NCBI GenBank assembly: GCA_949152475.1
Contig: OX424567.1
Span: 22,655,402 to 22,719,401 of the forward strand
Reading direction: 5' to 3'
Origin: Terebella lapidaria
Lineage: Eukaryota > Annelida > Polychaeta > Terebellida > Terebellidae
DNA length: 64,000 nucleotides
The notes below the pieces were generated by a model. The model had not been told where the DNA came from. It made no database searches and worked only from the letters and a program-made list of their open reading frames with translations. Position numbers and translations under genes: made by a program. Of the stretch, positions 1-12,900 are shown piece by piece. Position 1 is the stretch's first letter; each line of letters starts with the position of its first letter.

Positions 1-1746
1 AACACGAATGTGAATTAACAGCTCTTGTTCTGAAGTGTATGGTGCTGAAATTTGCTCAGTACAAGTTAAATCGATGTTGCACCCATGAAGTGCACGGGCT
101 AAAATGGTCATTCGTGGAAAGTTAATTCATTCAATTTGCCCTGAACGTTCCTTGTGAAGTATAATACAGTGTAATATTTTTACACGATGACCCTTGGTTG
201 GAAGCAATCGCCTCGCACGATAGATTGCATCAGGCGGACTCGGAAGTTCTTCATCCAACAACAACAATTGATTAACATCCCTCACATGCTAAATAGATGA
301 CCTTCGTTTCGTGTTTAGCGTGCATTATTGCTTAAGTCTACGTAGCTTTTAACACATTTTCAATAGCATCGTCCTATCAAATGCCTGATCCCATTAACAC
401 CACTTCTCCGTATTATGTATACATAAAAAGATCGTCGGACAAAAAGTTTCCACGAAACGTGTCATTGAAGAAAAGGGCAAATGCCGATGAACTTTCAGAG
501 GGTGCTTGTCGCTGATTTCATATGTGGATAAACATTTGTACCGCCCCGTGAAAAGTATGTTTCTGTGGTACTTACAGTTTTTTCTGTCCATACACAGTTT
601 ACACACATGGATAGAAAAATCTGAGAATATGAGCGTATGAACTGAATGAATTTGAACCACATTTGAGTTATAAACGCATATGTGTAAAAGGTAGAACCAT
701 GAGGGTTTTCCCGTGGTATTCGTATATAACTAGACCCTCTCCGGTCGCCGATGACCGTGTGAGTGTACACCCCTGATGCCCAATCATCCCTGTTGCTCAA
801 AATGTTATTCATTCCAATCAGTAGTCATACTACAGATAACTAAAATATCCGTTAACTTATTATTTCTTACCAGATACTACCGCGGAAGCTCGTCACAAGA
901 TTAGAATAAATAAATCTTGCCAATGCCCGTCATCGTGGATGATTCCAATATTTACATTTTGTTGTAATAAATTTGCGTTATTAACTAACTAATATTATTC
1001 CGGCTATAAAATCTATACCAAACAAATTTGCCTTGTTTTGTCCAATAAATTTTGTTTTCACCTTGGTTATTCCCATTATGGCCAAAAATAGACTTAACTG
1101 GTATATTAACTGGTATAGACTTAACTGGTATATAACTCATTTACCACTAGTAATCTGCAGAAAACTATCAGCTCCATATTTATACAGTACACACATTCAG
1201 TGTGATTTGTTTTCAAATTACAATCAACTACATGTAGAGTAATCTAAGGCCTCAACCTGGATATTTCGCATTGTTGTACGCTCTACCAATGTACGCTTTA
1301 ACTCTTTAACTTAAAATAATTCAATCTCCAATAGTAAGTCGAACTCGCAATCCATAGTTGTTAATTGAGTTTTCTTCATCACAAAATGGGTCACAGATGA
1401 GCCATTTTGGTTGGTAACCAAAATTGATAGGTGCCACGGTCTTACCATGTTATGTGTTGCTACACACAAAATTGAAGTAGGATGTGACCTGTAGAGCGCT
1501 CACAAGAAAGTGCACACAACGATCGCAAATCCATAGTATCCGACGAACTTCGTTCGGAGATACACTTATAATCAATATGTGATGATAGTTAGTGTAGGCC
1601 CATGGAAAGAAACGTTGCTATTCTTGGAAAGTGACTTATGACATTTTGGTTTGTGTCAAAATCCAACTTTACTAATTTGCACATATAGTGGATTTTTCTG
1701 GTAATATTATAGATTTCTAACCACGCAATTTTCACCCCCTAGCATA
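1..1746. other. Intergenic or intronic DNA, no gene seen
   Basis: AT-rich sequence left of the transposon. Short open frames on the minus strand (about 394-812) lack recognisable domains and convincing splice sites. A short direct repeat of an 11-base ACTGGTATA-type unit lies near 1097-1140. If the PAN-like gene at 8966-9269 continues leftward on the minus strand, its later exons could lie here or beyond the window edge, but I could not identify one. Confidence 0.4.
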
Positions 1747-2382
1747 TAGGCCGTGGGCCAGATAGGTCCCTCGTGCACCCCCCCCCCCACAACTTACCCA
1801 AACTAATTATTTTTGAGGCCCAGATATATACTAAATACGATTTTGAATTGTAACAGTGAAAATATAGGGATGCAATGTGCATTTGGGGCCGATGATGGGG
1901 GGTACCCCCGCATGTCGTTCTGATCGGTGTCGATTTTGGTTAAATATCATGATTATTACACAAACAGACACTGACACTGCCCTATCAGGCCACTGACACT
2001 GCCCTATCAGGCCTATGTTAACAAATGATATATCAAATTAAAGGTTATTATCTCCTCTAACATCTGGAAAAGATTGTGTGTAATTATATCCAACTACCTC
2101 GACGTACCCACATTCGGAGTGGTCATACCGTAACATACCGCTAAGTCGAAAAACGTATAATCCATATAAATCTCATTCTCAATACTTAATGATTGAACAT
2201 ATTGTGATTCCCACATATAAGCCTTCACTATTTGTAGCATGTCCTTCGAGGGTTTGTTGTGTGTCATAATCCGTTTGCTGATATCTGGAATGAACTTTCC
2301 ATAATGGCTGTCTCACAAAATGGCCACCATCAACTTAGCACGGTTCTATAAAGAACATATTTGAATGTATGCATACTTATGA
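1747..2382 (+). repeat. Left terminal inverted repeat of the Academ element
   Basis: Reads as the reverse complement of 8009-8618 with scattered substitutions and small indels. A poly-C tract of differing length near 1779 and a 22-base tandem duplication at 1971-2014 account for most of the length difference between the arms. Confidence 0.9.
1971..2014 (+). repeat. Two tandem copies of a 22-base unit in the left arm
   Basis: The unit beginning CTGACACTGCCCTATCAGGC occurs twice in a row here and only once at the matching place in the right arm (about 8380-8402). The duplication therefore arose after the element formed. Confidence 0.85.
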
Positions 2383-2722
2383 TTTGATATATATTGTTGT
2401 ACATGTACATCATTTCAGCAATCAAAATATGGAGGCTGCTATGGTGTATTGTTCATCTTTCAGTTTATATGTGACATTTGTTCCAGTCTCTTTTGCGCGG
2501 TTGATCGATGAATAAAGGATACTTAAGTTTTGCATCACATTTTTATATGACATATTTAAGGCCTTTGGTAAGTTAACACTTTTCTATTTAGTTAGGTTTT
2601 ATTCTCCGGGACTAATTAAGCAATGAACAAATTAATTTACTAGTATTGGATAATTTTCGATGAGAGTTTCAATAGAATCATATATATTTGCAGATTAGTG
2701 AGGAATACATGAACTCGACTGC

Positions 2723-5700
2723 ATGATGGCGTCTCAGGATGAGGTGCCTCCACACAAAAGGAAGAAATCAGAACTAGACGAAAGTGCCAGTGACGTTTGC
2801 ATTGTTCATTGTGAGGGACTGCAGCATGGGACAATAAAGCTACTGAGTACCACAAAAGATCCACAGGATAGACTGGCAAGACTGCATGAAATTCGTATAA
2901 GACGACTTGTCCAACCAGTGGGATCAGTTCATCGTATGGATGCAGCATGTGCGCTTATTCCTGATGTTCTTCAAGAGCATCATGGTTACCATCAAACATG
3001 CTACCAGAGATTCACCATGAACCTGGATCGCTTAAAAGGCCAACCAGATGTGATCGAACCTTGTAGCTCATCAAGACCTAATCGTCGAACATCCAGTGAC
3101 CATGTGCTCTTCAAGCCGGACTGTATATTCTGCAACAACGAAAACAGAAAGAAAATCAAAATCAGAGGATCGTGGACAACGGAGGGAATGTCTGTGTTCG
3201 ATAGAGACGGAGGGAAGAAAATTCTAAACGTAGCAGAGCAAAAACATGATGAGACTCTGTTAACACGTATTCGTGGCCACGACTTGTTCGCATGTGAGGC
3301 AAAATATCATCCATCATGCAGAGCAAAATACATCCAAGATCCAAAGAAATGGCGGAGTTCAAACCAAGAATACAAGACGAGACAAGAAGAGGTTGAACTG
3401 GCTCACCAGGTCGCATTCCTGAACGTATGTGCAGTGGTAGACCGAGACGTCATAGAGGCAAATACAATAGTGAAGTTGAGCGACTTGTGCCTGCTGTACA
3501 TATCAAGCCTCGAGGAAACAAAACAACCAAATCCAAACTACCGTGGAGAGAACCTCAAAGCAAAGTTAGAGAAACACTATGGTAATGGACTGTCTTTCTG
3601 TTCCTTGGGTCGTTTCAAGTCATACATCTTGTACAACAGTGGAATTGGTATGCACAGAGCCATGAAGTACTCCTATGAACTTGGCTCTAAGGATGTGATT
3701 ACAGAGGCCGGTACACAGTTGCATCAGGTAACCATCAATACCATTCTCTATTAACAGTATTAGAATACATCTCTGAATACAAAAATCAATGAACGACGCG
3801 TTAAACAGAACACTTTGCCAACTCTCTTTGGATACAAATATTGGTACCTTAATATATTTCAGGATATCAGCGCTGCATTCAAGACAACCGAGGAGCAGAA
3901 GTGGCCGCCCACTGCCCAAGAGTTATCACTGTCGGCTGAGGGTGTGTTGCCCGCTTCAGTCGTGAAATTCCTGTCATTTGTGCTGTATGGGAAACCAACA
4001 CCAGACTCGAGCAAACATCAACGACTAGTACAGTCCATAGGCCAAGACATTTGTAGAGCTGCAACTAATGGAGAGTGGCCACTGCCCAAACACATACTTT
4101 TGTGTTTAACACTGCGACACATGTTCCGAAGTGAACGACTCATCACTTTGTTGAACAGGTAGTTTTTATTCGAGTGATACTGATTTGAATATTTGTAAGA
4201 AATGTGATGGTGTGAACGTGTTGGTATGTAAAGAACATACGTGATGGCATGATTTGTAAAAGTGTAAAGTGAAATGACATCACTTATATTTCCTGTACAT
4301 TTATTGAACAGATTGGGCCATTCAGCAAACTACTCATTCTCCTTGGAACTTGAAACAGCCATAGCACAGGCGGCAGAAGAATCATCCAAGCTGTTATCGA
4401 ATCAGATAATTCGCAACCCAGGCACGCAGTCTGTATTCCATTCAGAATTCGATAATTTTGATGAACTTGTGAACTCCATGACCGGAAGTGGATCGGTACA
4501 CACTGCCCATGGCATAATGTTGCAGGAAGTATCGGGTGAGGGTGGCATACTCGAAGAAACACCAACGCTACAAAGAAGTGGGAAGCGCTCACTTGACCTC
4601 CAGTCTGCAGAACTACCAGAATGTTACGTGACCATAAGAAAAAGTCCACAACTTCACATCAATCAGCTCTATTATCCAGAAGGCATTGATGCTATGAGTA
4701 CCTCTAATAACAGGCAGATGCTGTGGATTATGGCAAGGATCACAGACCGAGGAGAACACAATGTACCCAGCATGTCTGGATTCATCTCTCAGACGGGAAG
4801 TCGTCCAAAACAGCTAACTGCCATCGACTACTATCCAGTAATTCCTAAGCCAATAACAGACTATAGCACAGTTCAGGAATGTCTAAGGTGTGCAGAACAG
4901 GCTACAGATGAGGTAAACCAGCCTTACGTCATCACAACATTCGATTTAGGCGTTTGTATGAAAGCCTTCCCACTGGTATGGAACAATCCTGAACGCTATG
5001 ATAAGCATATCATAATGATTGGCACGTTCCACTTGATCTCTGCATACCTGAACATGGTGGGCAAAAAGATGGGAGGATCAGGTCTCACAGACATCTTGCT
5101 CGAGGCTGGGTTGATAACATCAGGTTCGCTGCACGGCGTTATCAAGGGCAAGAATTATGATAGGGCAATGCATTGTCACAAGGTGATGTTGGAGACTTTG
5201 GAACAGCTGCTTTTCGAGAGATACCTGGTTCACAGTGGTGAAGAAAAACTTAGTGATTTGTTGACTGAAGAGTCCAAAGTGAAGCTACACGATCTTGCAC
5301 AGTCTCCTGGAGTGGAATCGCTCAATGAAGCCGTCCTTGATGAAGGTCTGACTTGTCATGTTCAGAAATACCTTCAGTTCCGCAAAGATGTTGGCAATGG
5401 TCTTCTCGGTAAAACAGCTCAGTATTGGGTCTCCTACATGGACCATATTTGGCTTGTTCTCTCACTTCTCGAAGCTGTGAAAGACAACAACTTCCATTTA
5501 TACAGTCACTGTCTGCATATGATGACGAATCTCTTCTACAGCTATGGTGGCCAGAATTATGCCAGATACCTCACCTACTTTGCGGTGTTCATTGCTAACA
5601 TTGAAAGTTCACATCCTGGTTCATCTGACCTCATCAAGTTGGGAACGTTCAGTGTTGCTCGATCATCCATAGCTGGAAACAGATGCGATGTTGATAAAAC

Positions 5701-7666
5701 CATGGAGGAGACTTTCATACGTCATGCAAAATCAAGGGGTGGTGGGAACTGTGGCATTACTGGTCTGCTGACGAACTTCAATACATATCAAAGATGGATA
5801 AGGTCCACACATGCACGGTCCCAGTATGTCAGTGCTACATTACATATGGTTGGCATGGTGTGTGACAGCACATGTGACAAACATCGAGATACAAGGCCTT
5901 CAGAAGTTAGTAGAAGTAGAAAGTGTGTACAGAAAACCAAAGATGCTGTGCAAAGCTTTCTCGATCCATTCGACCTGGAAACTGATGAGTTGGTAATTCT
6001 GTCTTCAGGAACCACTGCATCATCAGACGTAGCAAAAGATGTCCTTAGAGCTGAAGAAGCTGGACGGGAAGCGAAAGAAGAATTTGTAGCAAGTCGCCTT
6101 CAGGGTCAGAAAAATTTCTTTGAGCCCATCAAAAGACTGAAGCTGAAAACCCTGGAAAAAATGAACAAGACGGTCAAGGTCACCACCACCCAAAACAAAC
6201 TCGTCCAATATAAGCAGCAAGGCAATGTTGCTCTTCAGTTGTTCGTGAAGTGTCAGCAAAACGATGATCTACATATAAATTTGCAGGAGCTACTTAGCTA
6301 CCCCTTGACACCAGTACCCTACAGTTTGGCCACGGCAGACGGTTTTCTTGCGAAAACAGACAAATCTAAAGCATATCATCATGTCACCAAAGATGTGTCT
6401 GACACAGCTCAACCTCCACCAACAGAGACATTGGTCATTCATGATGGAAATGCTGTCTTCTACTACATGAAGGAAGTCCCCGCTAACTTCAGATTGATCT
6501 GCAAGAAAATCTTTGATATGATGTCAAAGGGTGACGTCGTCTTCAGCACAGACTCTTACAACTCTGAGTCCATCAAATCCATGGAACGGCAACGACGAGG
6601 ATGCACTGAGAAACTGATCCTTGGAGGTGAAAGCACTAAGAAACCCCCCGACTGGAAAGCCTTTCTGGCGAACGATGAGAACAAAAGGCAGTTCATCGAT
6701 TTGATCGCAATCGAGTGGAGTAAAGATGAGTATGCATCAAAGCTCCAAGGCCGACAGGTAACACTGATATGTGATGGTGTTGCATATCTCCTGACATCCG
6801 ATGACGGTTGCAGCACAAAGAAAACTATCATTGAACCAATCTGCTCATCACAAGAGGAAACCGACACTCGAGTCATTTTGTATTGCAAGTATGCACAGAA
6901 TCAGGGATATCAGTACTGTCGGGTCAAGAGTCCAGATACAGATATCTTTTTCATCCTTCTGCATTACGCCAGTATGCTCAAGGATATAACAATACTGTTT
7001 GATACTGGAACTGGGAACAAGAAGAGACTGATCAACATCACAGAGCTGTCGAAGGCAAACACACCAGAATACTGTACTGCACTGATGGCAGTACATGCTT
7101 ATTCTGGATGTGATACTACAAGTGCCTTCAAAGGCATCGGGAAATTGAAGCCCATCAAGCTGTTAGAAAAAACACCAACATATTGTGAGCCCCTTTCCAA
7201 GTTGGGAGATAGCTGGACAGTAAGCGAGGAACTAGTGGATCAACTAGATGAATTCACCTGTGCGATGTATGGTAAAGGGAGAATCAAGAGTGTGAATTTA
7301 GTTCGTCACATGAAGATAAACGATATGTGCCCCCAAGTCGTCATTCCAACAAAGAACTTAGACATGGCAAGCCTCCCCCCATGCAGGAAATGCTTAGTAC
7401 AGCATATCAAGAGAGTCAACTACCAGCTTGGTATCTGGAAGCGAGCACTAGAAGCTAATCCTGATATTCCAGATAGTTATCTACATGGATGGATCAAAGT
7501 CGATGGCAAGTTGGAACCACTGTGGTATGACGGGAGCATATTACCCCAGCAGTTAATTGAAGCAACCGAGAGTCATATAGACAGCGACGATAGCGATGAT
7601 GAATCTGACGAAGATGTGCCAATCTTGGACCCGGAAGACGTCTTCTCAGAGAGTGATGATGAATAG
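2723..7666 (+). CDS. Academ-type transposase, three exons, intact
   Basis: Exons 2723-3727, 3863-4158 and 4312-7666 use GT-AG sites, keep the frame (phases 0 and 2) and give 1551 residues without a stop. The start is an ATG followed directly by a second in-frame ATG-rich segment; no earlier in-frame start is convincing. Visible parts are: a Lys/Arg-rich N-terminus; a Cys/His region (Cys-x2-Cys near residue 133, HPSC near 196-199) suiting zinc binding; a central transposase core with TFDLG near 643 and an MEET-type acidic motif near 898; and a C-terminal PIN/XPG-like nuclease with IHDG near 1141, EETDTR near 1283, SPDTDIFF near 1308 and SGCDTTSAF near 1364. The tail is very acidic. Family knowledge says the protein cuts and pastes its own element in the nucleus. 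The DDE assignment is tentative; the PIN/XPG part is clearer. Confidence 0.85.
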
Positions 7667-7812
7667 ACTTGAGAAAAGAAAGCAAATATGGTTGCTGGTT
7701 GTCTTGATGTTGTCTGTTGAATCGAATAACAATATAACTATTAGCATAACACACTGGTAGAGTATCAAGTTTTCAGTATAATTTCACATCGATATGACAC
7801 TTAGAAAAGAGG

Positions 7813-7818
7813 AATAAA
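7813..7818 (+). promoter_or_regulatory. Polyadenylation signal of the transposase gene
   Basis: AATAAA lies about 150 bases after the transposase stop and inside the element, as expected for a self-contained transcription unit. Confidence 0.5.
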
Positions 7819-8008
7819 TTATTCAAACAGAATGAAGTTTGTGTTTATGCCCTAACAGAACATTCCAGTATTGTAATTCATGTGCTAAATGCATTCGAAT
7901 ATTTGAATAGTAACAAGCCTAGCGGCTTCATCGAGTGAGAAGAGAAAACAAGCTTCCATTTGGCATATAACTTGATAAGATCAGCCTGACAGGGCAGTTG
8001 TCTTTGTG

Positions 8009-8618
8009 TCATAAGTATACATACATTCAAATATGTTCTTTATAGAACAGTGCGAAGTTGATGGTGGCCATTTTGTAAGACAGCCAGTATGGAAAGTTCA
8101 TTCCAGATATCAGCAAACGGATTATGACACACAACAAACCCTCGAAGGACATGCTACAGATAGTGAAGGCTTATATGTGGGAATCACAATATGTTCAATC
8201 ATTAAGTATTGAGAATGAGATTTATATGGATTATACGTTTTTCGACTTAGCGGTATGTTACGGTATGACCACTCCGAATGTGGGTACGTCGAGGTAGTTG
8301 GATATAATTACACACAATCTTTTCCAGATGTTAGAGGAGATAATAACCTTTAATTTCATATATCATTTGTTAACATAGGCCTGATAGGGCAGTGTCAGTG
8401 TCTGTTTGTGTAATAATCATGATATTTAACCAAAATCGACACCGATCAGAACGACATGCGGGGGTACCCCCCATCATCGGCCCCAAATGCACATTGCATC
8501 CCTATATTTTCACTGTTACAATTCAAAATCGTATTTAGTATATATCTGGGCCTCAAAAAAAATTAGTTTGGGTAAGTTGTGGGGGGGTGCACGAGGGACC
8601 TATCTGGCCCACGGCCTA
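8009..8618 (-). repeat. Right terminal inverted repeat of the Academ element
   Basis: Inverted copy of 1747-2382. The inner similarity stops at about 8009 and the outer end at 8618 is followed directly by the ATA duplication. Confidence 0.9.
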
Positions 8619-8664
8619 ATAGCATTTATGGTCAACAGACGCGACCCCGATTCAGTTGGATGTA

Positions 8665-8730
8665 GGTATCAATCTATTACCACAAATACAGTAGATTTTG
8701 GTGATGCCAATAACAAACGTAAAATACAAC
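8665..8730 (-). repeat. Dispersed repeat fragment (ATCAATCTATTACC family)
   Basis: About 65 bases match, in reverse complement, sequences at 58263-58334 and 60364-60437; a shorter same-strand match lies at 43345-43370. It is therefore a multi-copy element of unknown type. Confidence 0.7.
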
Positions 8731-8965
8731 ATACCATTTTGCAGAAGAAGGTAGAATTACAATGCTACAAGACTCATCATCGAGAAGAACCGGCAACGTT
8801 ACATATCCATCTGGATTTCATATTATGGGCCCCGTTGTGAAAAATGTGATCTTGCAATATTATACAATAAAGTAGATTGCACTTTTGAAGTATTGTTCGC
8901 AATTGTAGATTGAAACAAAAACACCGAAAGAGTATTTATCACCCATCTACAGTGAATCGACTTAC

Positions 8966-9269
8966 AGTAGTAGGATACGTCGTTACTGGCCACCAGGGAC
9001 GCGATGTGATTGGCTGGGAGGCCACCGAGTAACTCGCAGATACCGAACCTTCCCGGATCCGTCCACCGCATGTTAAATGAGAGACATTCCACGTAAATCC
9101 GACACAAACGCCGGCAAGATTCCATCGACACTGCCTCGGTCTCATAGAGAATGTCGCCATGTCGTTGAGACTGTGATACTTCTTGAAACAAAGCTTTCGC
9201 GCAGCCGTGAACAAGACGCAGTGATTGTAATAATATCCAGACTGTATACATGTATTTGGAAAGCATCAT
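8966..9269 (-). CDS. First coding exon of a secreted PAN/apple-like protein
   Basis: The ATG at 9269 opens a hydrophobic leader of about 22 residues ending VHG, then a Cys-rich segment with the spacing of PAN/apple domains: a Cys at the mature N-terminus, SCRRLC, CLSFNM and a later GICEL. These domains bind proteins or carbohydrates outside the cell and have several disulfides. The exon runs 304 bases to a strong GTAAGT donor (8965-8960), so about 101 residues are encoded; the frame beyond the donor is intron. An internal start three bases downstream is possible. Later exons should lie at lower coordinates, on the far side of or beyond the Academ element, which would place that transposon in the first intron. 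I found no second exon, so truncation cannot be excluded. Confidence 0.6.
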
Positions 9270-12200
9270 TTTGGTGTTTTGAATTGTTCCGGTCTTGTTT
9301 CGATGACTATGTTTTGTAGTCTAATCAGGCGCCGAACCAACTCTATTTGACACTCTATAATTCATTGCACATGCATCGATGGTTCCCGCCTTCATAACTG
9401 AGATGTATATATTTCATATTTTCAATTATTACATATTTTGGTCAGCTTCAGTGCGGATGAAAGCATTATCCTCCCACTCATTCAACTCAGGGTTTTGGTC
9501 AGATATCAAACTCCAGACTGTTTGAAGATCTTAGAATAAAATTATGTCATTTCAATTGGCATGTCGCCTTCAATTTTCCTCGTTGAACTGCATATTGTGA
9601 GAGAAGTTGTTTCACTGAAAATTCATCCCTCAACTGTTTACGTCATCACAATTATTCCGGGGTGACCTTCACTAAATATTTCAATTCAATTTGTGAATTC
9701 ACAATAACTTCTGCATTTTCCCTCTCAGATTGTGTAATTCCATTTCACATGCATCCTCATTCTTCACAAATTCGGGGAGGAGCGGTTACCGCTGGCAGTG
9801 TCGTAATCCGAATGGCTGTTGCTGGGGAGGTGCTGCCCCATTTCCAAGCGATTACATGGGCGTATTGATCCAGCGACAGACTGTCTCAACATGCTAAATT
9901 ACACATAAATGCAGACGAGGCACGGCATCAAACCTGGCTGGTGAGGTATTCAGAGGATGTGACAAACGAATGAATATCTATTTTCATCGGTAGGATGACA
10001 ATATGATTCATGCCAGAGACCAGTGAATCTTGTAGATCTGAACACAATACACAGCGCAAACGTGATTCAAAGAGGACATTATTACCTATGAAATATCAGT
10101 CATACCTATTGAAATGTGATGTGCTAATAAGTAGTTTTTTGCAGTTATCTGGCTTTCATGTCTTCTAGAATATGCTATTCACTACGAATTTTCTTTTATG
10201 TGCATTTGAACGATGGGTATTATACAGGGCGATATATGCATCTGAATCGTTCGATTTTACTGATGAGTTGGGCTTCCGTATTCGTACCGTAACTCATTGA
10301 GGCAGCTGACCTGGGAAATATACAACATTTTTCAAAACATTTTTTTTTGTCCAAGATTCTCACAAATCTGGTTCTGTCCTCATCTCCACTGCTTGGTGAT
10401 AAATATTATCATCAATTACATGAATCTTTCTGTTCGTTCAACATACTGGTATACAAACATCAAAATATCATTATTGATAGTAACAGTGATTGTAGGATCG
10501 CTGTGTAATATTATCGATGACAGTCCCGTCCTGGTTAACTCTAGACTTAACACATATGTATTCATTTAATCAATTATAGCATCAATCACATTTAGATAAG
10601 CGGGGCAATCAAGGAAATAATGAGCGTGATCTTGAGTATGATGTTGGCACTAATGGCATTTTTTAAACTAAACATTTTAGGTAAATCGTTGGGAATGTAG
10701 GGCACTTAGCCCCATACGTATTCGGCTAAGATCAAATCGCTATGCCCATCAAAGTTATCTAGGTCTCTGTTTTGGTATGAAGCCATAAACGCATTCGTGT
10801 GGTAGTTTCCATCTGAGCAAGTACATTCCGCTTATTTGGTATATACATTTGAATAACAACAATCTATCGATCGACACTCTATGTAAACAAAGGCCTTACC
10901 TGCTTTCAAAGCTTCAACTATATACACTTTCTGGGATTTGTGGCAGGTGAATAAAGTGTGCTAACAACAAACTTATTAGGCAAATATCTTTGATTATGCA
11001 CTCAGTATTACACAAGGGACATGAGGTTTTGCGTGAACTGCGATGTACTGTAATATTGATCGGTACAAATTAATAAATGTTCTATCAAACGGTGTTATTT
11101 ATCATAGTCAAACCTCATGGCAGCATCATGTTAGTCAATGAAGTGGAAATACACTTTGATGTCATGAAAAATAAATTTCATGGTGATTGATACATGTGTA
11201 GTCAAAAGGTCACTTGGTTCAACTGAAAAGAGAAGCCTCTCGGACGGGAAGCCATGAACCGATCATGACTTTCCATGAGATAATTAGAGATCCACGGGAG
11301 GTTAAAAAAAACTGTATAGCAATCAGTCAGAGGGCTACATAGGTTACCGGAGAAGTGTACATAGCACCGAGGGATTAGGATATTAAACTAGCGATTGAAT
11401 ACGTCGGATCAATACAATGTCAAGACAGTAGATTATCTAACTTTCAAGCTTGATGCGTGATTTTCTACCAGAGGTCGAGTTCAAGGTCACCAAAATGATC
11501 TCCAGTGTTCAGTACGGAGCCAGTATTTGACATGAATCGAAGACCAGTGTATGACATAAATCGGAGAAGAAAGAATACTCACAAATTAATACTGGACAAC
11601 TGTGTGCTGACATATGTAAAACTTGCCATAAATTTCTGAAATTTGTCTATCTAAACTCGCACGTATTCAATGTAGACTATACAAAATGATTCCACCCATT
11701 GGCTGTGAAGGTATTCAATGTCGCTGGCACATTCACTGGCCCATACACACCGTAAATTTCATGACATATAGGCCTATCACAAAAATTCAGTGTCATTTTT
11801 TGCATAGACTAATATCTAGCTGTAAGAAGGGAATAAAGCAATCAAAACATTCACTGCAATGCAGGCTCACAAGGCGCGGGCTTGATGCATGTAACAAGCC
11901 TCAAAATGAAGACTCCATCATGGTCATAAGCTGATGTTCCTCAGACAGAGCGATGTTCAGCCTCCTCAGAAAGTCTCCCTAAGGTATCCTTCTCTATACT
12001 GTACAGACATACCAAAGAAAAAGTATCTGGAGCCGATATTCAGCTCCAAAGCACAAACATGTATTGTAGTTTGTTCGAAGTACACTTCCCCAGCATCCAC
12101 CGAAGGACTGTTTCTAGGCGGATCGTGACACAAGAATTCTATCGAATGAACCTTAATTAATTTATTCTAACCTCGATAGGATCAGTGTGAGAGATAAAGA

Positions 12201-12746
12201 TAAAACATGACGGTGACGTCGTTTTTGTCATCACAATTGATGTGCAGGTGGTTCTGCTTTCTCCAAGTTTGCAAGCCAGCACAGTTCATCACAAGACAAG
12301 ACAAACCTGGCTTGCCTCTATTTCACGATATACACCTTATCAGACTACGATATTGCCATATATTTCTGGCAAGAAACCGAGGGTAGACTCTCATCGAAAA
12401 CGTTTGCCTCATGCCTGGAAGATTATAACGAAACATAAAGTGGTCACAATAATCGATGTCACAATAATCAGTGCTGGCTGCAGGTATCAAAATTGAAACA
12501 CAGGTCTTTTCACTGGGTGATTGTTGAACAACGGTTCATCGGATATAAAGCATGAAAAGTGGAAAATTATTTACAGTTGGTCATGACCATGATGACGGCC
12601 ATGGTTACCTGCGATAAAAATATTACAGAGTTAATCAAATAATGGATGTTTCATACTCACTTTATCAGAAATGCATACATTTTTAAAATCGGTCGTGAAA
12701 ACGTGTACTGATGTAAAATGATGACAAAGTAATTCAGTTTTGAAGC
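9270..12746. other. Intergenic DNA, no gene seen
   Basis: AT-rich, unique-looking sequence with only short open frames that have no signal peptide, domain or splice context I can support. It would contain the promoter of the minus-strand PAN-like gene near 9270-9500, but no TATA box or initiator is convincing. Confidence 0.4.
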
Positions 12747-12754
12747 ACACGATA

Positions 12755-12900
12755 GTTGAACCGGTAAATGTGAAATCAACGCTAAATGTGAAACCTAACG
12801 GTAAATGTAAAAAAAACACTAACGGTAGATGTTAAACCTAACGGTGATTGTAAAAAAACACTAACGGTAAATGTGAAACTTAACGCTAAATGTGGAAATT
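12755..12900 (+). repeat. Tandem array of an AACGGTAAATGT-type unit
   Basis: Imperfect direct repeats, about 18-30 bases each, alternate CTAACGGTAAATGT with AACGCTAAATGTG. The same array occurs inverted near 17345-17427. Confidence 0.7.

Larger units (their letters stand above)
1747..8618 (+). mobile_element. Complete Academ-type (AcademX-like) DNA transposon
   Basis: The element is 6872 bases long, starts TAGGCCGTGGGCC and ends with its reverse complement. Inverted arms of 636 and 610 bases (1747-2382 and 8009-8618) flank a single spliced transposase gene. The 3-base target duplication ATA lies at 1744-1746 and 8619-8621. Academ elements are known to make 3-4 base duplications and to encode a large transposase with a zinc-binding N-terminus and, in the AcademX branch, an XPG/PIN-like nuclease; all of this fits. 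Intact coding and highly similar arms suggest recent activity. The element lies immediately next to a dispersed repeat (8665-8730) and about 350 bases from the PAN-like exon. Confidence 0.85.
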
